From contig NC_091171.1 of NCBI RefSeq assembly GCF_040958095.1, forward strand, positions 49,135,390 to 49,199,389: DNA of 64,000 nt. Direction: 5' to 3'. Shown piece after piece: positions 48,080 through 58,015 of this stretch. Position numbers and translations under genes: made by a program. The stretch comes from Procambarus clarkii. Its lineage: Eukaryota; Arthropoda; Malacostraca; Decapoda; Cambaridae. Position 1 is the stretch's first letter. Each line of letters starts with the position of its first letter. Below the pieces are notes generated by a model that made no database searches, was not told where the DNA came from, and was given only the letters and a program-made list of their open reading frames with translations.

Positions 48080-48789
48080 CATGCAGTAGTGTGCCTGAGT
48101 TACATTATATTGTGTGAGGCTTTTGGTGTTAATTTCTCATGTAGTTTCTCCGTGTGGGCGGTTGACCATATTTGGATATGGCCAGTGTGGGAACATTGTT
48201 GTCAATCGAGTGTTTATAGTAGTACATGGATTATTCCCATATTTTGGTTTCTGTATTATTGTATGGAATGTTGTACCAGTGTTTATTACTCTTTAGTTTA
48301 ACAATGTTTTGAATATTAGTGCTGCGTTTTATTATTAGATTTTCCACAATGTTTTGTGTGGACGGTTAGTTGATTTTTTGGTAGACGCTTGGCCTGCGGA
48401 CCAAGGCGTGGGCAGAGGCGTGGCGGCTGCTGTCGTGAGGAGTCATGTTTAAGTTAAGTCATTGGTCACTGTTATTTTAGCCCATATAAATGTTAATTAT
48501 TTGGTTAGATCATATTGTATATATCTCTCTAATTAATCCATGTCTTAGTGATAGTGCTCATGTCTCAATAAGGAGGTTATTCTATGATTTGCATGCTGAA
48601 GAATATTTCTGGTTATTATTGATACATTTAAGTGTTGTTATGATTGTCCCCCTTAGCATAAATATATTGTTCTCCATTTTATGCAGTGATGTATATCTAC
48701 CCCTAGACCGTTGTTGACAAGGCCGAGTTATTATTTTCTTTATTGCACTGCGGGGAGAAGAACCTTATTTAGTCTCAAGGGTGGTAACA
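47900..48789. mobile_element. solo LTR candidate (890 bp) inside the 22-bp minisatellite
   Basis: The insert begins TGTTAC and ends GTAACA, giving the TG...CA ends and short terminal inverted repeat of LTRs. It is flanked by identical CTGAC at 47895-47899 and 48790-48794, the 5-bp duplication usual for several LTR families. Removing the insert and one CTGAC rejoins the 22-bp array in register. Inside are a TA run (48022-48074) and a TATA-like catataaatg at about 48482. No internal gag or pol sequence is present, consistent with LTR-LTR recombination. A caveat is that CTGAC also occurs in every 22-bp unit. The strand was not determined firmly. Confidence 0.68.
48022..48074. repeat. (TA)n microsatellite within the LTR candidate
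   Basis: About 26 TA units, preceded by gtaactgtaactgtaactgt, a short 6-bp repeat. Confidence 0.96.
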
Positions 48790-49084
48790 CTGACCCACGC
48801 TCCCACACCTGCTGACCCCCGCCCCCACACCTGCTGACCTCCTCCCCTACACCTGCTGACCTCCTCCCCTACACCTGCTGACCCCAGCCCCCACACCTGC
48901 TGACCCCAACCCCCACACCTGCTGACTTCCTCCCCTACACCTGCTGACCCCCGCCCCCACACCTGCTGACCCCCGCCCCCACACCTGCTGACCCCCGCCC
49001 CCACACCTGCTGACCCCCGCCCCCACACCTGCTGACCTCCTCCCCTACACCTGCTGACCCCCCCTCCCCCACACCTGATGACTT
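48790..49084. repeat. 22-bp minisatellite, right part
   Basis: Same cccccgcccccacacctgct unit as 46296-47899, continuing on the other side of the LTR candidate. A variant type, cctcccctacacctgctga, is frequent here. Confidence 0.95.
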
Positions 49085-49890
49085 CCGCTCCTACACTGGT
49101 GTGGGTCCACCTGGACCACACTGTACAACACTGGCGGGGGTCCACCTGGACCACACTGTACAACACTGGCGGGGGTCCACCTGGACTACACTACAACACT
49201 GGTGGGGGTCCACCTAGACCACACTGTACAACACTGGCGGGGGTCCACCTGGACCACACTGTACAACACTGGCGGGGGTCCACCTGGACCACACTGTACA
49301 ACACTGGTGGGGGTCCACCTAGACCACACTGTACAACACTGGCGGGGGTCCACCTGGACTACACTGTACAACACTGGTGGGGGTCCACCTGGACCACACT
49401 GTACAACACTGGTGGGGGTCCACCTGGACCACACTGTACAACACTGGCGGGGGTCCACCTGGACCACACTGTACAACACTGGCGGGGGTCCACCTGGACC
49501 ACACTGTACAACACTGGTGGGGGTCCACCTGGACCACACTGTACAACACTGGTGGGGGTCCACCTGGACCACACTGTACAACACTGGCGGGGGTCCACCT
49601 GGACCACACTGTACAACACTGGTGGGGGTCCACCTAGACCACACTGTACAACACTGGTGGGGGTCCACCTAGACCACACTGTACAACACTGGCGGGGGTC
49701 CACCTGGACCACACTGTACAACACTGGTGGGGGTCCACCTGGACCACACTGTACAACACTGGTGGGGGTCCACCTAGACCACACTGTACAACACTGGCGG
49801 GGGTCCACCTGGACCACACTGTACAACACTGGTGGGGGTCCACCTGGACCACACTGTACAACACTGGTGGGGGTCCACCGAGACCAAACA
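49085..49890. repeat. 36-bp minisatellite
   Basis: About 22 copies of a unit containing gtccacctggaccacactgt then acaacactgg(c/t)ggggg. The C/T variant and a cctagacc variant are scattered. Because the unit is 36 bp, frames are open in several registers; none is coding. Confidence 0.97.
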
Positions 49891-50165
49891 GTCCTGGCCA
49901 GGGTTGTTAACACGTCACCAGCTCCTAAGCACCATTAGACTACTTATAACTATAACAACAGTTGAATGGTAAGTTTCAGCGCCGGTAAACTGTTGCAAAG
50001 TTGGAGAAGATTAAGAAAAGATGCCCCAGTGTGCCAGGGGAGGAATGAGTACCTCTTGACTCCTGTTGACTCCTGTTGACGCCTGGTGATTCCTGTTGAC
50101 TTCTGGTGCTCGTAATCTCTCCTGTGATGACTAGTTGCTGTGTGTTGACCACCAGGGTAGGACAA
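49891..50165. other. unique region
   Basis: Includes five imperfect copies of gactcctgttgact/ctggtga (50056-50108). No gene. Confidence 0.6.
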
Positions 50166-50325
50166 CACCACCTTTCGTGTCATCACAACACCTCTCGTGT
50201 CATCACAACACCTTTCGTGTCATCACAACACCTTTCGTGTCATCACAACACCTCTCGTGTCATCACAACACCTCTCGTGTCATCACAACACCTCTCGTGT
50301 CATCACAACACCTCTCGTGTGAACT
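50166..50325. repeat. 20-bp minisatellite, 8 copies
   Basis: Unit cctctcgtgtcatcacaaca with a cctttcg variant. Confidence 0.96.
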
Positions 50326-50407
50326 ATTAAACCTGTCAAAGGCTTTTTCATATTCATCAATGCCATGAGTTTCTAATATTTTTTCTCATATATTCCGCCG
50401 CCTTAGA

Positions 50408-50638
50408 GCCGGTCGGCCGAGCGGACAGCACGCTGGACTTGTGATCCTGACTTGTGAAACAATGGGCAGAGTTTCTTTCACCCTATGCCCCTGTTACCTA
50501 GCAGTAAAATAGGTACCAGGTGTTTGTCAGCTGTCACGGGCTGCTTCCTGGGGGTGGAGGCCTGGTCGAGGACCGGGCCGCGGGGACACTAAAAAGCCCC
50601 GAAATCATCTCAAGATAACCTCAAGATAACCTCAAGAT
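50408..50638 (+). mobile_element. tRNA-derived SINE with Ser/Leu-like head
   Basis: The head starts gagccggtcggccgagcgga, an A-box-like tRNA 5' half of the Ser or Leu kind, but the B-box half is deleted at the gatcctg/acttgtgaaac join. The body contains gcagagtttctttcacccta, cctgttacctagcagtaaaa, gtcacgggctgcttcctggg and gaccgggccgcggggacact. The 3' part has aagccccgaaatcatctcaa and ends in three ctcaagataac units, a typical SINE tail. The body is shared with the SINE at 27974-28148, whose head is a different tRNA type. Confidence 0.85.
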
Positions 50639-50663
50639 ATACCTCCTCTATCCACTAACACAT

Positions 50664-50990
50664 ATATATGTGGTGAGTTTGTGGTATGTAGTATGTGGTG
50701 AGTATGTAGTATTTGGTGATTATTTGGTGAGTATGTGGTGAGTATGTGGTGAGTATGTGGTAAGTATGTGGTGAGTATGTAGTGTGTGGTGTGTATGTAG
50801 TATTTGGTGAGTATGTGGTGAGTATGTGGTGAGTATGTAGTATGTATGTAGTATTTGGTGAGTATGTGGTGAGTATGTAGTATGTGGTGAGTATGTAGCA
50901 TGTGGTATGTAGTATGTGGTGAGTATGTAGCATGTGGTGAGTATGTGGTATGTAGCATGTGGTGAGTATGTAGTATGTGTTGAGTATGTG
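50664..50990. repeat. 11-bp-type minisatellite (left arm of an inverted pair)
   Basis: Irregular units around gagtatgtggt, with agtatgtagt and agcatgtggt variants. The same repeat occurs in reverse complement at 51096-51182. Confidence 0.92.
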
Positions 50991-51095
50991 TACTCTAGCT
51001 GTTGAGGAGCGAGCGTGTTCCGTGAGAGTGGTTGACGCCTCTGTGCTGTTCCTTAAACATGTGTCAGTGGTCAACATGGGCGGCTCCCTGCTGGT
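50991..51095. other. unique spacer between inverted minisatellites
   Basis: About 105 bases of non-repetitive sequence flanked by the same minisatellite in opposite orientation. Confidence 0.75.
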
Positions 51096-51182
51096 ACACC
51101 ACATACTCACCACATACTTGCCACATACTCACCACATGCTACATACTCACCACATGCTACATACTCACCACATACTCACAAC
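51096..51182. repeat. inverted copy of the 11-bp-type minisatellite
   Basis: accacatactcaccacatgc-type sequence is the reverse complement of units at 50880-50990. It passes directly into the 30-bp array. Confidence 0.9.
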
Positions 51183-53030
51183 ACTCGTCACAACACCCGG
51201 GGCTTCTACAACACTCGTCACAACACCCGAGGCTTCTACAACACTCGTCACAACACCCGGGGCTTCTACAACACTCGTCACAACACCCGAGGCTTCTACA
51301 ACACACGTCACAACACCCGGGGCTTCTACAACACACGTCACAACACCCGGGGCTTCTACACCACACGTCATAACACCCGGGGCTTCTACAACACTCGTCA
51401 CAACACCCGGGGCTTCTACAACACTCGTCACAACACCCGAGGCTTCTACAACACTCGTCACAACACCCGAGGCTTCTACAACACTCGTCACAACACCCGA
51501 GGCTTCTACAACACTCGTCACAACACCTGAGGCTTCTACAACACGTCACAACACCCGAGGCTTCTACACCACACGCCACAACACCCGAGGCTTCTACAAC
51601 ACTCGTCACAACACCCGGGGCTTCTACAAGACACGTCACAACACCCGAGGCTTCTACAACACTCGTCACAACACCCGGGGCTTCTACAATCGTCACAACA
51701 CCCGAGGCTTCTACAACACACGTCACAACACCCGGGGCTTCTGCAACACTCGTCACAACACCCGGGGCTTCTACAACAACACGTCACAACACCCGAGGCT
51801 TCTACAACAACACGTCACAACACCCGGGGCTTCTACAACACTCGTCACAACACCCGAGGCTTCTACAACAACACGTCACAACCCCCGGGGCTTCTACAAC
51901 ACTCGTCACAACACCCGGGGCTTCTACAACACTCGTCACAACACCCGAGGCTTCTACAACACACGTCACAACACCCGGGGCTTCTACAACAACACGTCAC
52001 AACACCCGGGGCTTCTGCAACACTCGTCACAACACCCGGGGCTTCTACAACACTCGTCACAACCCCCGGGGCTTCTACAACACTCGTCACAACACCCGGG
52101 GCTTCTACAACACTCGTCACAACACCCGGGGCTTCTACAACACTCGTCACAACACCCGAGGCTTCTACAACACTCGTCACAACACCCGGGGCTTCTACAA
52201 CACTCGTCACAACACCCGGGGCTTCTACAACACTCGTCACAACACCCGGGGCTTCTACAACACACGTCATAACACCCGGGGCTTCTACAACACACGTCAT
52301 AACACCCGAGGCTTCTACAACACTCGTCACAACACCCGGGGCTTCTACAACACACATAACACCCGGGGCTTCTACAACACACGTCATAACACCCGGGGCT
52401 TCTACAACACTCGTCACAACACCCGGGGCTTCTACAACACTCGTCACAACACCCGGGGCTTCTACAACACACGTCATAACACCCGGGGCTTCTACAACAC
52501 ACGTCATAACACCCGGGGCTTCTACAACACACGTCATAACACCCGAGGCTTTTACAACAACACGTCACAACACCCGAGGCTTCTACAACAACACGTCACA
52601 ACACCCGGGGCTTCTACAACAACACGTCACAACACCCGAGGCTTCTACAACAACACGTCACAACACCCGGGGCTTCTACAACACACGTCACAACACCCGA
52701 GGCTTCTACAACAACACGTAACAACACCCGAGGCTTCTACAACACATGTCACAACACCCGGGGCTTCTACAACAACACGTAACAACACCCGGGGCTTCTA
52801 CAACACTCGTCACAACACCCGAGGCTTCTACAACACACGTCACAACACCCGAGGCTTCTACAACAACACGTCACAACACCCGGGGCTTCTACAACACTCG
52901 TCACAACACCCGGGGCTTCTACAACACTCGTCACAACACCCGGGGCTTCTACAACACTCGTCACAACACCCGAGGCTTCTACAACACTCGTCACAACACC
53001 CGGGGCTTCTACAACACACGTCACAACCCT
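51183..53030. repeat. 30-bp minisatellite
   Basis: About 62 copies of a unit containing cccggggcttctacaacact then cgtcacaaca. Variants are cccgagg, acacgtcac and acaacacgtcac (29-32 bp). Frames (TTLVTTPGAS, NTRGFYNTRH, VVEAPGVVTS) are repeat translations. Confidence 0.97.
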
Positions 53031-53530
53031 CCCTCTCCTCGCTTAGCTCTCTTTCCCTCCCTTTCTCTTCCTCTATCTCTTCCGTCTCTATTCGTCTCCT
53101 CACATATTCCTTCCCTCCTCTCCTCTCTACTCTCTCCGTCCCATTACTCTCTCTCTCTCCCTTCTTCCCTACATCCCTTCCCCTAAGAGTGCCTCTCTCC
53201 CTCCCTCCCTCCCTCCCTCCCTCCCTCCCTGCTTGCCTAACTGCTTCTCCCTTCTTCCCTACATCCCTTCCCCTAAGAGTGCCTCCCTCCCTCCCTCCCT
53301 CCCTCCCTCCCTCCCTCCCTCCCTGCTTGCCTAACTGCTTCTCCCTTCTTCCCTACATCCCTTCCCCTAAGAGTGCCTCCCTCCCTCCCTCCCTACTTGC
53401 CTAACTGCTTCTCCCTTCTTCCCTACATCCCTTCCCCTAAGAGTGCCTCCCTCCCTCCCTCCCTTCTTGCCTAACTGCTTCTCCCTTCTTCCCTACATCC
53501 CTTCCCCTAAGAGAGCCTCCCTACTTCCCT
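53031..53530. repeat. pyrimidine-rich region with CCCT runs and tandem units
   Basis: CT-rich sequence; from about 53180 there are four or five tandem units made of a (CCCT)n run, gcttgcctaactgcttctcc and cttcccctaagagtgcct. Unit length varies with the number of CCCT. Confidence 0.93.
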
Positions 53531-53660
53531 AACAGTTCCCCCCCCCCGTGCCCCTAACACCCCCCCCGCCAGGGACCGTCCACCAAGGGCTTAGTAACCA
53601 CTTCCAATTACGCCGCATGTGGTGTGATTTGGGTAAGCGGCTTATGTCCCGTCACGACTG
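53531..53660. other. unique linker with C runs
   Basis: Two C-rich runs at 53539-53570 then a short unique piece. No gene. Confidence 0.6.
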
Positions 53661-54566
53661 TGGCGGTGACGGCCCTTCACGGTACACTGTTGCTGCTACA
53701 CTGTGACGGTGACGGCCCTTCACGGTACACTGTTGCTGCTACACTGTGACGGTGACGGCCCTTCACGGTACACTGTTGCTGCTGCACTGTGACGGTGACG
53801 GCCCTTCACGGTACACTGTTGCTGCTACACTGTGACGGTGACGGCCCTTCACGGTACACTGTTGCTGCTACACTGTGACGGTGACGGCCCTTCACGGTAC
53901 ACTGTTGCTGCTGCACTGTGACGGTGACGGCCCTTCACGGTACACTGTTGCTGCTACACTGTGACGGTGACGGCCCTTCACGGTACACTGTTGCTGCTAC
54001 ACTGACGGTGACGGCCCTTCACGGTACACTGTTGCTGCTACACTGTGACGGTGATGGCCCTTCACGGTACACTGTTGCTGCTGCACTGTGACGGTGACGG
54101 CCCTTCACGGTACACTGTTGCTGCTGCACTGTGACGGTGACGGCCCTTCACGGTACACTGTTGCTGCTGCACTGTGACGGTGACGGCCCTTCACGGTACA
54201 CTGTTGCTGCTGCACTGTGACGGTGACGGCCCTTAACGGTACACTGTTGCTGCTGCACTGTGATGGCGACGGCCCTTAACGGTACACTGTTGCTGCTGCA
54301 CTGTGACGGTGACGGCCCTTCACAGTACACTGTTGCTGCTACACTGTAACGGTGACGGCCTTTAACGGTACACTGATGCTGCTACACTGTGACGGTGACG
54401 GCCCTTCACGGTACACTGTTGCTGCTACACTGTGACGGTGACGGCCCTTCACGGTACACTGTTGCTGCTACACTGTGACGGTGACGGCCCTTCACGGTAC
54501 ACTGTTGCTGCTACACTGTGACGGTGACGGCCCTTCACGGTACACTGTTGCTGCTACACTGTGACG
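53661..54566. repeat. 43-bp minisatellite
   Basis: About 21 copies of a unit containing gtgacggtgacggcccttca then cggtacactgttgctgctac. Variants at one base (ctac versus ctgc) occur in runs. Confidence 0.97.
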
Positions 54567-54597
54567 ACCCGCCACTTTAACTTATACTCGCCACTTG

Positions 54598-56125
54598 TAA
54601 CAGCTTCACGTGCAACAGCTTCACGTGCAGCAGCTTCACGTGCAGCAGCTTCACGTGCAGCAGCTTCACGTGCAACAGCTTCACGTGCAACAGCTTCACG
54701 TGCAGCAGCTTCACGTGCTTTAGCTTCACGTGCAGCAGCTTCACGTGCAACAGCTTCACGTGCAACAGCTTCACGTGCAGCAGCTTCACGTGCAGCAGCT
54801 TCACGTGCAGCAGCTTCACGTGCAACAGCTTCACGTGCAGCAGCTTCACGTGCAGCAGCTTCACGTGCAGCAGCTTCACGTGCAACAGCTTCACGTGCAG
54901 CAGCTTCACGTGCAACAGCTTCACGTGCAGCAGCTTCACGTGCTTTAGCTTCACGTGCAGCAGCTTCACGTGCAACAGCTTCACGTGCAGCAGCTTCACG
55001 TGCAGCAGCTTCACGTGCTTTAGCTTCACGTGCAGCAGCTTCACGTGCAACAGCTTCACGTGCAGCAGCTTCACGTGCAACAGCTTCACGTGCAGCAGCT
55101 TCACGTGCAACAGGTTCACGTGCAGCAGCTTCACGTGCAACAGGTTCACGTGCAACAGCTTCACGTGCAGCAGCTTCACGTGCAGCAGCTTCACGTGCAG
55201 CAGCTTCACGTGCAGCAGCTTCACGTGCAGCAGCTTCACGTGCAGCAGCTTCACGTGCAGCAGCTTCACGTGCAACAGCTTCACGTGCAGCAGCTTCACG
55301 TGCTTCAGCTTCACGTGCAGCAGCTTCACGTGCAGCAGCTTCACATGCAGCAGCTTCACGTGCAGCAGCTTCACGTGCTTTAGCTTCACGTGCTTTAGCT
55401 TCACGTGCTTCAGCTTCACGTGCAGCAGCTTCACGTGCAGCAGCTTCACGTGCAACAGGTTCACGTGCAGCAGCTTCACGTGCTTTAGCTTCACGTGCTT
55501 CAGCTTCACGTGCAGCAGCTTCACGTGCAGCAGCTTCACGTGCAACAGGTTCACGTGCAGCAGCTTCACGTGCAACAGCTTCACGTGCAACAGCTTCACG
55601 TGCAGCAGCTTCACGTGCAACAGCTTCACGTGCAGCAGCTTCACGTGCAACAGCTTCACGTGCAACAGCTTCACGTGCAGCAGCTTCACGTGCAACAGCT
55701 TCACGTGCAACAGCTTCACGTGCAACAGCTTCACGTGCAACAGCTTCACGTGCAACAGCTTCACGTGCAGCAGCTTCACGTGCAACAGCTTCACGTGCAA
55801 CAGCTTCACGTGCAACAGCTTCACGTGCAGCAGCTTCACGTGCAGCAGCTTCACGTGCTTTAGCTTCACGTGCAGCAGCTTCACGTGCAACAGCTTCACG
55901 TGCAGCAGCTTCACGTGCAACAGCTTCACGTGCAACAGCTTCACGAGCAGCAGCTTCACGTGCAGCAGCTTCACGTGCAGCAGCTTCACGTGCAACAGCT
56001 TCACGTGCAGCAGCTTCACGTGCAGCAGCTTCACGTGCAACAGCTTCACGTGCAACAGCTTCACGTGCAGCAGCTTCACGTGCTTTAGCTTCACGTGCAG
56101 CAGCTTCACGTGCAACAGCTTCACT
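54598..56125. repeat. 15-bp minisatellite carrying a CACGTG E-box in nearly every unit
   Basis: About 101 copies of agcagcttcacgtgc (variants caaca, tttag, ttcag, caggt). Nearly every unit contains the palindrome CACGTG, spaced at exactly 15 bp. Several frames (ASRAAASRAT, MQQLHVQQL, LLHVKLLHVK) are open because the unit is 15 bp. An 879-codon frame (54561-57200) continues into the next unrelated array, which shows it is not a gene. Confidence 0.98.
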
Positions 56126-56210
56126 CAGACCTTCCTATAATTGCAGTGTCTATAAAGAAGCAATTATTATGCAAATTATATTAAGACTTTCTGAACCAGT
56201 TACGAGACCT

Positions 56211-57135
56211 GCTGCACCCCACACCTGCTGCACCCCCACACCTGCAGCACCCCACACCTGCTTCACCCCACACCTGCTGCACCCCCACACCTGCTGCACC
56301 CCACACCTGCTGCACCCCGACACCTGCAGCACCCCACACCTGCTTCACCCCACACCTGCTGCACCCCCACACCTGCTGCACCCCACACCTGCTGCACCCC
56401 CACACCTGCTGCACCCCACACCTGCTGCACCCCCACACCTGCTGCACCCCCACACCTGCTGCACCCCACACCTGCTGCACCCCCACACCTGCTGCACCCC
56501 CACACCTGCTGCACCCCCACACCTGCTGCTCCCCACACCTGCTGCACCCCCACACCTGCTGCACCCCTACACCTGCTGCACCCCCACACCTGCTGCACCC
56601 CTACACCTGCTGCACCCCCACACCTGCTGCACCCCCACACCTGCTGCTCCCCACAACTGCTGCACCCCCACACTTGCTGCTCCCCACACCTGCTGCATCC
56701 CCACACATGCTGCTCCCCACACCTGCTGCACCTCCACACCTGCTGCACCCCACACCTGCAGCACCCCACACCTGCTGCACCCCACACCTGCTGCACCCCA
56801 CACCTGCTGCACCCCCACACCTTCTGCACCCCCACACCTGCTGCACCCCACACCTGCTGCACCCCCACACCTGCTGCACCCCCACACCTGCTGCACCCCA
56901 CACCTGCTGCACCCCCAGACCTGCTACACCCCACACCTGCAGCACCCCACACCTGCTGTACCCCTACACCTGCTGCACCCTGACACCTGCAACACCCCAC
57001 ACCTAGTGCACACTACACCTGCTGCACCGTACACCTGCAGCACCCCACACCTAGTGCACACTACACCTGCTGCACCCCACACCTGCAGCACCCCACACCT
57101 AGTGCACCCCACACCTGCTGCACCATACACCTGCT
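56211..57135. repeat. ~16/17-bp minisatellite
   Basis: About 56 copies of cacctgctgcaccccca with 16/17-bp forms (ccccac or cccccac), plus diverged units cacctgcagcaccc and cacctagtgcacac at the right end. It shares the cacctgctg core with the 22-bp array at 46.3 kb. Confidence 0.95.
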
Positions 57136-57184
57136 ACACACAGCAACCCACACAAACATCACATGATGATAGTTTGCGGCAACA

Positions 57185-58015
57185 AGATCACTTAAACTGA
57201 ATGAATGGTCCAACAAATGGCTTCTAAAGTTCAACCCGAGTAAATGTTGTCGGAGGAAACAGGAGGCCAGACACAGGATACCGAATGGGAGATGAAGTCC
57301 TTCATGAAACGGACAAAGAAAAAGATCTAGAGTTGATATCACACCAAACCTGTCTCCTGAAGCCCACATAACAGGAATAACATCAGCGGCGTATGCGAGG
57401 CTGGCTAACATCAAAACTGCCTTTGGTTCATCAGGAACCTGTGTAATTAATCATTCAGAACCTTGTATACCACGTATGTAAGACTAATCCTGGAGTATGC
57501 GGCCCCAGCATGGAGCCCGTACCTTGTCAAGCACAAGACGAAGCTGGAAAAAGTTCAGAGGTATGCCACTAGGCTAGTCCCAGAACTAAGAGGCATGAGT
57601 TACGAGGAAAGCTGAGTGAAATGCACCTCACGACACTGGAAGACAGAGAAGAAACAGGAGACATGACCACTACCTACAAAACTCTCTGAGGAATTGACAG
57701 GGTAGATAAAGATAAATTGTTTAACACGGGTGGTACGCGAACAAGGGGACACAGGTAGAGACGAGTACCCAAATGAGCCACAGGGACGTTAGAAAGAACT
57801 TTTTCAATGTCAGAGTAGTTAACAGGTGGAATGCATTAGGCAGTGATGTGGTGGAGGCTGACTCCATACACAGTTTAAAATGTAGATATGATAGAGCCCA
57901 GTAGTCTCAGGAATCTGTACACCAGCTGATTGACAGTTGAGAGGCGGGACCAAAGAGCCAGCGCTCAACCCCCTCAAGCACAACTAAGTGAGTACAACTA
58001 GGTGAGTACATCAAC
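57185..58015 (+). mobile_element. LINE copy 7, 5'-truncated and decayed
   Basis: Plus-strand copy from LNEWSNKWLLKFNPSKC to the 3' region (ttgagaggcgggaccaaaga) and two tail units ctaagtgagtaca/ctaggtgagtaca, followed by (CA)n. A 15-30 bp deletion follows NPSKC, and several frameshifts and stops are present (for example tacgaggaaagctgagtgaa). DRAQ-type end, as in copies 1, 2 and 5. Confidence 0.9.
57191..57903 (+). pseudogene. LINE RT C-terminal fragment, multiply broken
   Basis: Recognisable blocks scattered over frames: LNEWSNKWLLKFNPSK, RLILEYAAPAWSPYLVKHKT, KVQRYATRLVPELRGMSYEE, RVDKDKLFNTGGTRTRGHR-like, and FNVRVVNRWNALGSDVVEAD. The catalytic motifs lie upstream of the truncation and are missing. 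Non-functional. Confidence 0.82.

Noticed and set aside
54561-57200. 879-codon protein
   Set aside because: It spans two unrelated minisatellites and a linker; composition is purely repeat-derived.
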